Shown here in pieces: positions 42,187 through 51,690 of a stretch of DNA of 64,000 nucleotides. The DNA is from Neobacillus cucumis (GTDB lineage Bacteria > Bacillota > Bacilli > Bacillales_B > DSM-18226): the NCBI RefSeq assembly GCF_023715505.1, contig NZ_JAMBOH010000016.1, positions 65,602-129,601 on the forward strand. The letters run 5' to 3'. The notes beneath the pieces were generated by a model. It was not told where the DNA came from, did no database searches, and worked only from the letters and a program-made list of their open reading frames with translations. The position numbers and the translations under genes were made by a program. Position 1 is the stretch's first letter. Every line of letters begins with the position of its first letter.

Positions 42187-42915
42187 TCAGGCACTATTCG
42201 TTTTGATCCCAAGATATGCAGACATCACCTGGGGATTAGAACTAATTTCCTCTCGTGAACCAGAAAGAATGATTCTCCCTTGGTCTAACACATAGGCTCT
42301 GTCAGTCACTTGTAATGCTGCTTTTACATTTTGTTCTACTAAAATAACCATTGTTCCTAGCTCGTTTTTAATGATCATTAAAGTCTCTAGAATTTCATTT
42401 ACTATTTTGGGTGCAAGACCCATAGATGGTTCATCTAGTAAAATAATTTTTGGGTTAGACATCAATCCTCTTCCAATGGCCAGCATTTGCTGCTCGCCGC
42501 CACTTAAATTACCGCCAAGATTATGCATATGCTTTTTTAGGCCCGGAAACATATCGAGAATTTTGGTTATATTCTCATTCGCATGTTTTTTCTCTTTATA
42601 ATATTTAGAGAACATACCTAGCATTAAATTTTCTTTAACGGAAAGACTAGAAAAAATTTGCCTCCCCTCAGGAACAAGACTTAGACCTTTTGCTACCACT
42701 TTAAAGGCAGGTAAACCGCTAATCACTTCATTTTCGAGTGTCACCGTACCAGCGGTAGGACGATAAAGACCGGCCAACGTATTTAAGAGCGTACTTTTCC
42801 CAGCTCCATTGGCACCAATAATCGAAACAATCTCTCCCTTGTTAACCTTAATATCGATATCATCAAGAATTTGGATTCTACCAATATGGGTGCAAAGCCC
42901 TTTGACCTTTAGCAT
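42187..42915 (-). CDS. livF: ABC transporter ATP-binding protein, LivF type
   Basis: A 242-aa ATPase of the branched-chain amino acid/aromatic-acid importer family. Walker A is IGANGAGKSTLLNTLAG, the signature NLSGGEQQMLAIGRGL and Walker B IILLDEPSMGLAP. The switch His occurs after the D-loop as VEQ, the LivF-type variation (MVILVEQNV). It is last in the order binding protein, livH, livM, livG, livF; its start touches the livG stop. Confidence 0.93.
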   Translation of the reverse strand: MLKVKGLCTHIGRIQILDDIDIKVNKGEIVSIIGANGAGKSTLLNTLAGLYRPTAGTVTLENEVISGLPAFKVVAKGLSLVPEGRQIFSSLSVKENLMLGMFSKYYKEKKHANENITKILDMFPGLKKHMHNLGGNLSGGEQQMLAIGRGLMSNPKIILLDEPSMGLAPKIVNEILETLMIIKNELGTMVILVEQNVKAALQVTDRAYVLDQGRIILSGSREEISSNPQVMSAYLGIKTNSA

Positions 42916-43682
42916 TAAACAACCTCCTCACCTAAATAAGCAGCAATTACTTTCTCATTTTGCTGAATTTCTTCCGGCGTTCCTTCCGCAATTTTTTTCC
43001 CAAAGTCCAGAACAACAATCCGGTCCGCCAACTCCATTACGGTAGCCATTTTATGTTCAACAAACAAGAAGGAGTGCCCCTTCATTTTTAAGTCTTGGAT
43101 ATATCCTGCCATACGATTGGTTTCGGAATCATTTAAGCCAGCCATCGGTTCGTCTAACATAATTAAATTAGGATCATAGACAATCGCTCTGGCAAATTCC
43201 AACTGTTTTTGCAGTCCATAAGATAATTGCCCGGCCTTTTCATACATTAAATCTTCTAACTCTACTAATTTAATTACCTCTAAGGCTAATTCGTATGCAA
43301 TTTTTTCATCTTTTATAATACGAGGCATACGGAAAGCTGCATTTAGAACATTGGTCTTTAATTTAACGTGCGCCCCCATCATGACGTTTTCGAGAACTGT
43401 CATATTATCAAATATCTGCAGATTCTGGAATGTTCGTGACATACCTAATTGGGCTAACTGCGGAATCTTCTTACCTGTTAACTTGTTACCTTTAAAAAAT
43501 ACCTCTCCAGTAGTCGGTGGTAGAAAACAGGAAATCATATTAAATAGTGTTGTTTTACCCGCTCCGTTTGGTCCGATTACCGCTACAATTTCTCCTTCTC
43601 CAACCTCAAAACTGACATCTGAAACGGCTGTAACACCACCAAATTGTTTGGTTAAACCCTGTACCACTAATAAATTTTCCAT
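42915..43682 (-). CDS. livG: ABC transporter ATP-binding protein, LivG type
   Basis: A 255-aa ATPase. Walker A is IGPNGAGKTTLFNMIS, followed by the Q-loop in GMSRTFQNLQIF, the signature QLSYGLQKQLEFARAIV (a degenerate LSGGQ as in other LivG proteins), Walker B LIMLDEPMAGLND and the switch His in FVEHKM. The C-terminal tail IQQNEKVIAAYLGEE is typical of LivG. It is adjacent to livM by one nt and coupled to livF. Confidence 0.93.
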   Translation of the reverse strand: MENLLVVQGLTKQFGGVTAVSDVSFEVGEGEIVAVIGPNGAGKTTLFNMISCFLPPTTGEVFFKGNKLTGKKIPQLAQLGMSRTFQNLQIFDNMTVLENVMMGAHVKLKTNVLNAAFRMPRIIKDEKIAYELALEVIKLVELEDLMYEKAGQLSYGLQKQLEFARAIVYDPNLIMLDEPMAGLNDSETNRMAGYIQDLKMKGHSFLFVEHKMATVMELADRIVVLDFGKKIAEGTPEEIQQNEKVIAAYLGEEVV

Positions 43683-43683
43683 T

Positions 43684-44721
43684 TCATACTCCTTTTTCAG
43701 TAATCATCTCTTTGTGATCCTTTGCAGCTAAATGCTTTTTACTTTCAAATCTTTTAAAGAACTGCGAGAAAACTGGCATTAGTCCTTTTGGTACATACAT
43801 CATAATTAAGATAATAATTAAACCGTAAACAACAATCTCTACTTCACCGCTAATCCCAAAATAAGTATGACCAACAAAGCGGATCATTTCATTTAAGAAC
43901 ATAATAATCGTAGTCCCCAAGATAGCTCCCCAAATAGAGCTCGCTCCTCCAACCATTACCATGATTAAAAACAAAATAGATTTGGTGATATAAAATGTAG
44001 GCGGAGCAACAAAGGTAATATAATGGGCATAAATACTACCGGCCAGTGAAGCGAAGGCTGCACTTAACGCAAAAATAGCTACTTTGTATTTAGAAACTTG
44101 AACTCCGAGTGTCTCAGTTGCAATTTCACTATCATGAATACTCCTTAAAACTCTGCCAACATGCGAACGAACAATATTTAATGATAATAATAGAATGACG
44201 AAGGCGGCTGCCCAAACAAAGTAGTAGAAATAGACTTTGTCTATTAGAGGAATGCCAAATACCGATAGAGTTGGAATGCCAACTAAACCGGCTGCTCCAC
44301 CTGTCCAGTGATCCAGACCCAAAATCAAAATATAGAATATAATATTAATGCCAAGAGTGGCGAGGGCAAGAAAATGTCCTTTCAGCTTTAAAATAGGAAT
44401 GCCAATAACGTAAGCAATCAAAAAGGTGGCCCCCATCCCAATGACAATAGCAAGCCAAGGGGAAATTTGATAATGAGTAGTGAGCACTCCTGAAGTATAG
44501 GCGCCAATCCCGAAGAAGGCCGCATGGCCAAGGGAAATTTGTCCTGCATAACCAATCAATAGACATAAGCCAAAAGAAACGATCGAATAAATGCCTATTA
44601 ATATTAAAATTGTAAATATATAAGGTGAGTTCACCATTAATGGCAAAACCAACACTAGCGTAATCATGAAAATCAACGGTTTCAAACGACTGCCATACAA
44701 AACGTTTTCCAATTTCGACAT
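43684..44721 (-). CDS. livM: ABC transporter permease, LivM type
   Basis: A 345-aa membrane permease with about nine helices. The conserved GYAGQISLGHAAFFGIGAYT is near residue 53, and the cytoplasmic loop has SEIATETLGVQVSKYKVAIF, both typical of LivM. It pairs with LivH to make the channel. The ligand is unknown; Liv-type systems next to aromatic catabolic genes often import aromatic acids, so that is the inference here. Confidence 0.92.
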   Translation of the reverse strand: MSKLENVLYGSRLKPLIFMITLVLVLPLMVNSPYIFTILILIGIYSIVSFGLCLLIGYAGQISLGHAAFFGIGAYTSGVLTTHYQISPWLAIVIGMGATFLIAYVIGIPILKLKGHFLALATLGINIIFYILILGLDHWTGGAAGLVGIPTLSVFGIPLIDKVYFYYFVWAAAFVILLLSLNIVRSHVGRVLRSIHDSEIATETLGVQVSKYKVAIFALSAAFASLAGSIYAHYITFVAPPTFYITKSILFLIMVMVGGASSIWGAILGTTIIMFLNEMIRFVGHTYFGISGEVEIVVYGLIIILIMMYVPKGLMPVFSQFFKRFESKKHLAAKDHKEMITEKGV

Positions 44722-44736
44722 CTATATACCTCCCTA

Positions 44737-45609
44737 CTAAACTCTTTCACCAGAAGCTCTAGCAAAAATCCCATTCGGTTTTAAAAATAAAACGAGGATT
44801 AAAACGGTAAACGTAATCGCATCGCTATAAAAGGTGGATACAAATGCACCTGAAAAAGTTTCTAATAATCCAACGATTAATGCTCCCGCTACAGCACCTG
44901 GAATACTATGCATTCCACCGATTACCATCCCGACAAATCCTTTTACTCCTATAAGAAAGCCCATTTCATAAGTGGCATCGGTAATAGGGGCAATCATAAT
45001 CCCGGCAATCGCCCCTAAGGCTGCAGCCAAGGTAAAGGCAAGGGCAGACATCGTACTCGTATTAATTCCCATGAGTTTTGCAGCACGAGGATTCTTTTCA
45101 CTCGCTCGTAAGGCGGATCCGATATAAGTCTTTTCAAAAAATACATATAAAGCCGCTAATAGAATAAACAAAACAATAAAGATGAAAATACTTTGAGGAT
45201 TAATGACAGCGCCCATAAATTGAATGGGCTTTGCCTGAATAATCGGAGCGAGCTGTTTAGGATTAGAGCCCCAAACGATTAGACCCAATCCTTTTAAAAA
45301 TGTAGATAATCCAATCGTAATAATAATTAAAATGATGACGGACTTATTTCGCGCATGAAGAATCGCCGTTCTTTCGACAATAAACCCGATTACAGCCGTT
45401 ATAAGAATGGCTAATAATATGGAAGCAAACATAGGTAAACCTGTATTAACCAACGTAATACAAGTCAACGCCCCGATCATGGCAAATTCACCTTGAGCAA
45501 AATTTAAGATTCCAGTAATGTTATAGATAGTCACAAATCCAATTGCCAGCAGTGCATAAATACTTCCAACGGTTAAACCCGTTACAAGATATTGCATGAG
45601 TAAATCCAT
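44737..45609 (-). CDS. livH: ABC transporter permease, LivH type
   Basis: A 290-aa permease with about eight helices. LivH signatures are GSIYALLAIGFVTIYNITGI followed by LNFAQGEFAMIGAL near the N-terminus, and SEKNPRAAKLMGINTSTM in the cytoplasmic loop. It follows the binding-protein gene after a 103-nt gap with a strong hairpin, so binding-protein mRNA is probably more abundant. Confidence 0.93.
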   Translation of the reverse strand: MDLLMQYLVTGLTVGSIYALLAIGFVTIYNITGILNFAQGEFAMIGALTCITLVNTGLPMFASILLAILITAVIGFIVERTAILHARNKSVIILIIITIGLSTFLKGLGLIVWGSNPKQLAPIIQAKPIQFMGAVINPQSIFIFIVLFILLAALYVFFEKTYIGSALRASEKNPRAAKLMGINTSTMSALAFTLAAALGAIAGIMIAPITDATYEMGFLIGVKGFVGMVIGGMHSIPGAVAGALIVGLLETFSGAFVSTFYSDAITFTVLILVLFLKPNGIFARASGERV

Positions 45610-45631
45610 CGCCGAACTCCTTCCATAATAT

Positions 45632-45661
45632 CAATGGCAGAAACCTAAGATTCTGCCATTG
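45632..45661 (-). other. Intercistronic hairpin 3' of the Liv-type binding-protein gene
   Basis: An 11-bp perfect stem CAATGGCAGAA / TTCTGCCATTG with an 8-nt loop. No T-run follows on the minus strand. Its position after a binding-protein gene and before its permeases is a typical place for an mRNA-stabilising or partial termination element. Confidence 0.5.
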
Positions 45662-45712
45662 ATTTTTTACTATTCGTAAGATAATCATTTTTGTCGTAAA
45701 TTTATCATGTCC

Positions 45713-46873
45713 TTACTCTTCAAACTTCCATTGATTGTTCTCAATCCCGAGAACTGCAAAACCATCTTCATACGGACCTATATAATCAGACTGTAATTCA
45801 AATGTACCGGTTAAACCTTCATATTTTCCTGCTTTCTTTTTCAAGTAAGTTTGGATATCCTTAGAAGTGATATTTCCGGCTTTAATTGCCTCAAAAATTA
45901 AATTGAATCCGTCGGCAGCATGGGCAGTAAAGTTATCAGGGTCACTCATGAACATAGCTCGATAGTCTTCACGGAATTTCTTTAAACGCTCTTTCTGCTC
46001 TCCAGCTGTTAATTGGTCGACAACACTTAATTTGCTTCCAATAACATAAAGATTTTCATTGTTATCTTTTACTTGATTTAAGAAGCCTTGATTTGCAGAA
46101 GCAGACGATTGAATCATTGGAATATCAAAACCTAATGATTTAAAGTTGCGGGCAACAATTCCAGCACCAGGTGTTCTTGACCAAACTATCACTGCCTGTG
46201 GATTTTTCTTCCGAATATTGGTTAATTGAACAGTCATATCTGTAGCAGTAGCATCGAATTCTTCATGTGCCACGATGTCAATGTTGTTTTCTTTTGCTAC
46301 CTTTTCGAAAGACGGAAGGCCATCCACACCAAATCCATCGCGGGCATTAATCCATGCTACTTTCGATATGTTATGTTTCTTTAAAAATTTTAAAATTAGA
46401 TTCGCATTGGTTAAGTTGCTAGGAGCCATTTGGAAGATCCCCTTAGCATCAGGCTTTACTGGTGCCACCGTCATTAATGGTATTCCTGCAGCCGTAATCT
46501 TAGGTAAGATCGCCATGGATGTACTAGCTTGAGTTGCCCCCACTACAGCGACAACCCCGTCTGAAATCAGCTTATCAGCTGCGACCACGGCTTTCGTATC
46601 GTCTGTTTCATAATCTTGCATGACAATTTCGATCTTCTTTCCTTTAATTTTGCCTTGATCATCTAATTGTTTCTGAAGCAGTTTTACTAGATTTACTTGT
46701 GTTTTTCCTAAAGTGGATGCCGGGCCAGTTTCAGCAAAAATAGCACCTATTTTAATGACATTCCCATTGCTTGCCCCGTTTCCTCCTGTACTTTCTGCAT
46801 TACAGGCTGATAATACAAATAATAGAACTACAATTAAGGCCATTGCACTATACTTCTTTAGAAACTTATTCAT
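45713..46873 (-). CDS. livJ: Liv-type ABC transporter substrate-binding lipoprotein
   Basis: A 386-aa periplasmic-binding-fold lipoprotein. The signal peptide ends in the lipobox VLSACNAES (Cys near residue 24). The mature part begins IKIGAIFAETGPASTLGKTQ, with later VAVVGATQASTSMAILPKIT and FTAHAADGFNLIFEAIK, all typical of family 5/6 receptors for branched-chain amino acids and aromatic acids. It is the first gene of the liv operon. A candidate cre box lies 109-123 nt upstream. Confidence 0.9.
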   Translation of the reverse strand: MNKFLKKYSAMALIVVLLFVLSACNAESTGGNGASNGNVIKIGAIFAETGPASTLGKTQVNLVKLLQKQLDDQGKIKGKKIEIVMQDYETDDTKAVVAADKLISDGVVAVVGATQASTSMAILPKITAAGIPLMTVAPVKPDAKGIFQMAPSNLTNANLILKFLKKHNISKVAWINARDGFGVDGLPSFEKVAKENNIDIVAHEEFDATATDMTVQLTNIRKKNPQAVIVWSRTPGAGIVARNFKSLGFDIPMIQSSASANQGFLNQVKDNNENLYVIGSKLSVVDQLTAGEQKERLKKFREDYRAMFMSDPDNFTAHAADGFNLIFEAIKAGNITSKDIQTYLKKKAGKYEGLTGTFELQSDYIGPYEDGFAVLGIENNQWKFEE

Positions 46874-47204
46874 AATAATGCCCCCTTCTTTTAATAGAAA
46901 TGAGAATCTCTTATACAGGACTATTTATGTATAATCCTTGAAGGTTTCAAGCAATTTGATCTCTCAATTATTCACCTCCATTTGTAATCGCTTCCATTTG
47001 GCACCTAGCCAAATAGTTTCATTAGTAAAAAAACACAATTAAAACTTTTAAGAATGTCCTGAATTTTGTACCTTCATTATAGTTGATAGAAAATGGAAAA
47101 AATACCTACATAATACACTAAAAGGCTGTTTGAAATTCCTTAAAAATGTGGAATAACTTAAGTATCTATAGGTCACTTAGCTTATAAGCTCTCGTTAAAA
47201 ACAA
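46874..47204. other. Intergenic region upstream of the Liv-type operon
   Basis: About 330 bp, AT-rich, carrying the operon promoter region and one candidate cre box (46982-46996). No open frame with a ribosome site is visible. Confidence 0.45.
46982..46996 (+). promoter_or_regulatory. Candidate cre (CcpA) box upstream of the Liv-type operon
   Basis: TTGTAATCGCTTCCA matches the degenerate consensus WTGNAANCGNWNNCW at all 15 positions. The palindrome is only partial, so binding could be weak. Confidence 0.45.
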
Positions 47205-47242
47205 AAATCCAGACTCTTGGAATACTCCTTGAATCTGGATTT
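47205..47242 (-). terminator. Terminator downstream of the CitT/DcuR-type regulator gene
   Basis: AAATCCAGA / TCTGGATTT stem with a 20-nt partly paired interior lies 26 nt after the regulator stop. The minus strand continues GTTTTTAACG. Confidence 0.65.
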
Positions 47243-47268
47243 AATCAAAACAATAAATCTATAATAAG

Positions 47269-48000
47269 TTACTCAGCTAGCTTATTAATCATATTATCTA
47301 CTAGAATATAAACCCGTTCCGGCCGCCCAACTGTGCCATAAGACAAATCTGCTTCTATTTTTTCAATCGATACTAGATGTTCCAAATATCTTCTTGCGGT
47401 TGTACGACTAACACCTACCTCTTTGGCAACCGTTTCTGCTGTAAGTCCAGTTTTAACTTTCCCTAGAACTTCGATTACTTTTTCAAGGGTGAGAGGGTCA
47501 ATACCCTTCGGAAGGTAAGCCCTTTCATTATTAATGCTGTCGTTTTCTTTCCATAAGAGCTTGTCAACCTCCTGCTGTGAAACATGAGAATTTTCTTTGC
47601 TTAATTTTAATAGATTCTCACGGTACTCCTTATATCTTTGTAAGGATTGTTTAAACCGGTCAAAAATGACTGGTTTTATAATGTAATCAAATACACCTAA
47701 CCGAATCGCCGCTTGGACTTTATCAATCTCCTTTGCAGCGGTAATCATGATGACATCTATTTGTTTTGTAAGAATCTTTGTTTCTTTTAATAACTCTAAC
47801 CCGTTCATATCAGGAAAATAGACATCAAGAAGAATTAAATCCGGCTGTAATATTTCGATTAACGTTTTTGCCTCAACATAGCTCGCTGCAATGCCAACTG
47901 CTTGAAAGCCATCGATTAGGTCTAGAAATCGTTTCTGAATTTCTGCAATCCTTAAATCATCTTCAACAATTAATACTTCGATATCTCTGTTCCCCTTCAT
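47269..48000 (-). CDS. CitT/DcuR-type response regulator
   Basis: A 243-aa regulator. The receiver domain (residues 8-125) has LIVEDD, the phospho-Asp segment LILLDVYFPDMNGLELL and FDYIIKPV. The C-terminal helix-turn-helix has TAETVAKEVGVSRTTARRYL, typical of the CitB/DcuR/DpiA group. Its start (AGGGGG ribosome site) overlaps the 3' end of the sensor gene by 38 nt. The pair sits immediately downstream of tctCBA, so it probably controls uptake of a di- or tricarboxylate. Confidence 0.88.
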   Translation of the reverse strand: MKGNRDIEVLIVEDDLRIAEIQKRFLDLIDGFQAVGIAASYVEAKTLIEILQPDLILLDVYFPDMNGLELLKETKILTKQIDVIMITAAKEIDKVQAAIRLGVFDYIIKPVIFDRFKQSLQRYKEYRENLLKLSKENSHVSQQEVDKLLWKENDSINNERAYLPKGIDPLTLEKVIEVLGKVKTGLTAETVAKEVGVSRTTARRYLEHLVSIEKIEADLSYGTVGRPERVYILVDNMINKLAE

Positions 48001-49588
48001 TTAACGACCCCCTGCTTTTTGGTATCGCCACTGTAAAAATCGTTCCTTTCCCCATTGTTGAAGAAAAGGTTAGATAGCCGCCTAAGTCGTGGATTGCTTT
48101 TTGTGCCAAGCTAAGCCCTATACCGGAATTACTGCTTGTCTTTTTGGTCGAAAAACCAGGCTTAAATATATGGTCCTGAACCCGAGACTCCATTCCAACT
48201 CCATTATCTTCCACTTCAATAATCAGTTCTTTTCCAAGATCCGTTAAAAAAAGTGAGACTCTTTTTTCATCCTTTTGACACTCTCTAACTGCCTCAAAGG
48301 CATTGTTAACAAGATTACCAATAATGGTGACTAACATGTCTCTATTAATCTCAGCCGGAACATCTTTAAAACTGCTGCCTCGATCAATGGTAAGATCTAT
48401 TTTCAGTTCACTTGCAAGGCTTACCTTTCCTAAGATAAAACCAGCAATAATCGGATCGGGTATCTCTTTCATTAAAAATTGAATGAAACCTTGCGCGACA
48501 TCCACTTCCCTTGAAATAAAATCAATCGCTTCTTTATAGGACCCAAGCTGAATGAGGCCAAGCAGCGTATAAAGCCGGTTCGAGTATTCATGTGTTTGCG
48601 CCCGCAGCCCCTCCGCATAGGCTTTAATATGTGATAATTCTTTGAGTAAATTAGCAAGCTCTGACTTATTCCGAAAGCTCGCGACCGCCCCAATTACTTC
48701 ACTTTTCTTATTAAAAATTGGAATCCGGTTGGCCAAATAAATATCCCCGTTAATGATAATTTCTTGATCATACTCTGCCTTACCTGATTTAACCACTTCA
48801 TATAATTGTGTATTTTCAAGCACTGTTTCAATTCTTTTACCTCGTAAAAGAACATCATTCGGGACACCTAAAATAGAATGTGCCGTTTCATTTACGACTG
48901 TAATACGACTATCCGTATCTATTGCTATGATTCCTTCATGAATAGACTCAAGAATCGCATGTTTTTCCTGGTACATCCAGGCAATCTCTTTCGGTTCTAG
49001 TCCAAAAATGGCCCTTTTGATATTGAGCGAGATTAGTATCGCAGCAAAAAGACTCCCCGCCAAAATGATTAGAGTAGCCACAAAAATTTTCTGTTGTAAT
49101 TTCGAAACCTCTCGTTGAATGTCTGTTTGGAGATAACCAACGGAAACCACTCCGATTACTTTCCCCCCACTAAAAATAGGAGCCTTTCCTCTCAATGAAG
49201 GACCAAGTGTGCCCGTCGACTCTGTGATGACTGACTCTCCTTTAAACACCATCCCATTATCACCGCCGACCATTTTTTGACCGATTCTATCTGGATTCGG
49301 GTGGGAATAACGAACTTCGTTCCGGTTACCAACCACAATAAATTCGGCACCTACCTGCTTTCTAATGTTTTCGGCAATCGGTTGAATGTGTGCGGAAGGA
49401 TGGTCTAAAGTAAATGCAGCCTGGATATCTGGCATATTTGCGATGGTTTGCGCGACGGATAAGGCTTTCGTACCAATTTCATGTTTAAGATTGGATTCCA
49501 TAATTTGCTTAAACGTAAATTCAATGATTGCCCCCATAATAATAATTAAAATAGATATTCCAAGCATTAATTTCGTATGTAAACGCAT
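47963..49588 (-). CDS. CitA/DcuS-type sensor histidine kinase
   Basis: A 541-aa membrane kinase. Transmembrane helix 1 covers residues 8-28, an extracellular single-Cache domain lies at 30-170, helix 2 at 172-194 (VATLIILAGSLFAAILISL) and a cytoplasmic PAS domain at 215-320. The phospho-acceptor region with RAQTHEYSNRLYTLLGLIQ and an HATPase domain (VEDNGVGM, GIGLSLAQKAI) follow. This layout is that of citrate/C4-dicarboxylate/malate sensors. It is separated from tctA by a terminator, so the two-component genes may have their own promoter. Confidence 0.9.
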   Translation of the reverse strand: MRLHTKLMLGISILIIIMGAIIEFTFKQIMESNLKHEIGTKALSVAQTIANMPDIQAAFTLDHPSAHIQPIAENIRKQVGAEFIVVGNRNEVRYSHPNPDRIGQKMVGGDNGMVFKGESVITESTGTLGPSLRGKAPIFSGGKVIGVVSVGYLQTDIQREVSKLQQKIFVATLIILAGSLFAAILISLNIKRAIFGLEPKEIAWMYQEKHAILESIHEGIIAIDTDSRITVVNETAHSILGVPNDVLLRGKRIETVLENTQLYEVVKSGKAEYDQEIIINGDIYLANRIPIFNKKSEVIGAVASFRNKSELANLLKELSHIKAYAEGLRAQTHEYSNRLYTLLGLIQLGSYKEAIDFISREVDVAQGFIQFLMKEIPDPIIAGFILGKVSLASELKIDLTIDRGSSFKDVPAEINRDMLVTIIGNLVNNAFEAVRECQKDEKRVSLFLTDLGKELIIEVEDNGVGMESRVQDHIFKPGFSTKKTSSNSGIGLSLAQKAIHDLGGYLTFSSTMGKGTIFTVAIPKSRGSLNEGEQRYRSINC

Positions 49589-49614
49589 GCAAACACCTCT
49601 ATTTCTATTATATT

Positions 49615-49643
49615 AAAAAAACTCCTTATTAAAAGGAGTTTTT
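49615..49643 (-). terminator. Terminator between tctA and the sensor kinase gene
   Basis: AAAACTCCTT / AAGGAGTTTT stem with a short loop and a T-run on the minus strand lies 16 nt after the tctA stop. It closes the transporter operon. Confidence 0.8.
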
Positions 49644-49659
49644 AAACTATTTGAAAAAT

Positions 49660-51186
49660 TCACCCTTCGACATTGATAACGATTTCCTTCCCCCGTTTTT
49701 TCATCAAAAACGGAATGACTAACCAAAGAGCCGTTATGAGCAGAAAAACAAGTGAAATCGGGCGAGTAAAGAAAACTCCATAATCACCATTTGAAATCGT
49801 TAAAGCCCTTCGTAGATTATTCTCAACCATAGGCCCTAAAACAAGGCCAAGTACCAGCGGGGCAATCGGGTAATCATTTTTACTAAGGAAATATCCAAAA
49901 ACTCCACATCCCAATAAAAGCAATAGATCATTGGTTGAGACTTGAACGGCATAGACACCAAAGATGGAGACAGCGATAATCATCGGAATTAAATATTTTT
50001 TTGGCGTTTGGATAATTTTCGCAAATACTTTTACTAGTGGGAGGTTGAGAATTAACAACATGATGTTTCCGATAAACATACTGGCAATCAATCCCCAGGC
50101 TACCTGCGGATGGTCTTCAAATAATAATGGGCCTGGCTGGACGTTATACATCATCAGTGCCCCCATTAATATAGCCGTTGTTCCAGAGCCAGGAATCCCT
50201 AAAGTTAATAGGGGAATCATAGCACCGCCTGAGGCTGCGTTATTAGCCGATTCCGGTGCAGCTACCCCTGCAATTGCTCCCGTTCCAAATTTAGAAGGGT
50301 TTTTAGATATTCTTTTCTCAAGTAAGTAGGAAAAGAACGAAGCAAGAGTTGCCCCGGCACCTGGTAAAATACCGACGAAAAAACCTAAGATGGAACCACG
50401 GGCAATTGGGCCTGCTGATTCCTTAAATTCTTGTTTGGATGGAAGCAGATTATTAATCCTAGCAATCTCGCCATCTTCCTCATCCTTTTCCAAAATCGTT
50501 TTAAATACCTCGCCAAGTGCAAACAATCCAACGGCAATCGTTAAGAATTCAATTCCTTGAAAGAGCCATGGAATATTAAAAGTAAAGCGTGCAATTCCAG
50601 AAACAGTGTCGATCCCAATTGTTCCTAATAATAAGCCGCATATGGTCATAATTAATGCTTTAGTAACTGATTTACCAGCAAGGCCGCTGACAGCACCGAG
50701 CCCCAATAACATTAATGAAAAATATTCTGCAGGACCGAATTTAAGCGCAACGGTTGACAACGGTTTCGCTAATCCAATCAAAGCGATTAGGGTAACGATT
50801 CCTGCCACAAAGGAACCAATCGCTGCAATCGATAAGGCACTTCCCGCTCTTCCTTTTTTCGCCATTTGATACCCATCCAGTGTAGTGACAACGGAGGAGG
50901 ATTCCCCAGGAGTGTTTAATAGTATAGAAGTTGTTGAGCCACCATACATTGCCCCGTAGTAAACACCAGCTAATAAAATAATAGCACTAGTGGCCGCCTG
51001 TTCCGGCGGCAGACCACCTGTAATCGAGGCCGTAACGGGAATCAGCAGTGCCACCCCGCTCATCGGTCCAATTCCGGGGAGCACACCAACAGCTGTTCCA
51101 ATTAAGACGCCAACAAAGGCAAATAAAATATTATACCAAACGAGCGCTGTACCAAATCCTTGCAATAAATAATCGAGTGTACTCAT
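49660..51186 (-). CDS. tctA: Tripartite tricarboxylate transporter, large permease subunit TctA
   Basis: A 508-aa membrane protein with about 11-12 helices. TctA signatures are GTAVGVLPGIGPMSGVALLI near residue 30, YGGSTTSILLNTPGESSSVV, and the repeated half GFFVGILPGAGATLASFFSY with EAANNAASGGAMIPLLTLGIP-type motif (here PESANNAASGGAMIPLLTLG). It forms the main channel of a secondary importer for citrate or related carboxylates. Order of transcription is tctC, tctB, tctA. Confidence 0.93.
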   Translation of the reverse strand: MSTLDYLLQGFGTALVWYNILFAFVGVLIGTAVGVLPGIGPMSGVALLIPVTASITGGLPPEQAATSAIILLAGVYYGAMYGGSTTSILLNTPGESSSVVTTLDGYQMAKKGRAGSALSIAAIGSFVAGIVTLIALIGLAKPLSTVALKFGPAEYFSLMLLGLGAVSGLAGKSVTKALIMTICGLLLGTIGIDTVSGIARFTFNIPWLFQGIEFLTIAVGLFALGEVFKTILEKDEEDGEIARINNLLPSKQEFKESAGPIARGSILGFFVGILPGAGATLASFFSYLLEKRISKNPSKFGTGAIAGVAAPESANNAASGGAMIPLLTLGIPGSGTTAILMGALMMYNVQPGPLLFEDHPQVAWGLIASMFIGNIMLLILNLPLVKVFAKIIQTPKKYLIPMIIAVSIFGVYAVQVSTNDLLLLLGCGVFGYFLSKNDYPIAPLVLGLVLGPMVENNLRRALTISNGDYGVFFTRPISLVFLLITALWLVIPFLMKKRGKEIVINVEG

Positions 51187-51220
51187 GTTTGGACCCCTTT
51201 CTATAGTTTCTAGTTATAAT

Positions 51221-51673
51221 TTAAAACCAAATCGGCCAGCCTGGGAGTGTTCCCTTTAAGACATCTACAAATAAGAAATAGACGATTCCAGAGAAAGCAG
51301 CTGATATTATAATAGAAGAAAGCAGCTTTTTTTTCTCCATGGTTTGAAAGCAAACCACTAAGAAGAGAAAAGTGGTGATGACATATCCGACCGATTCCAG
51401 CGTTAAGATATAAACCAACGTAGCAATAAATATAATGAAGAAAGGCTTGTACTGTAGTTCCTCTTTCTTACTCTTGCTGCTCTGCTTTATGAATGTTTCA
51501 TAAAATAATCGGATACTAAGTAAAACAAGAAGAATACCGAGAATTAATGGAAAAATATCAGGACCGACTACACTTCCATAAGAAGAGCTCGAAATATGCT
51601 TGCTGCCAATAATAAATAGAACACCGACGGTTAAAAACAAAATAGATGCGAAGCGGTCAAATTTTATATCCAC
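51221..51673 (-). CDS. tctB: Tripartite tricarboxylate transporter, small subunit TctB
   Basis: A 150-aa membrane protein with four predicted helices (for example FASILFLTVGVLFIIGS and FFIIFIATLVYILTLESVGY), as expected for TctB. The start is the GTG at 51673, which follows GGAGGTATTCAA. A longer frame to 51754 would add 27 residues encoded by a dispersed repeat and has no ribosome site, so it is rejected. It lies between tctC and tctA. Confidence 0.85.
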   Translation of the reverse strand: MDIKFDRFASILFLTVGVLFIIGSKHISSSSYGSVVGPDIFPLILGILLVLLSIRLFYETFIKQSSKSKKEELQYKPFFIIFIATLVYILTLESVGYVITTFLFLVVCFQTMEKKKLLSSIIISAAFSGIVYFLFVDVLKGTLPGWPIWF

Positions 51674-51690
51674 TTGAATACCTCCTATAA

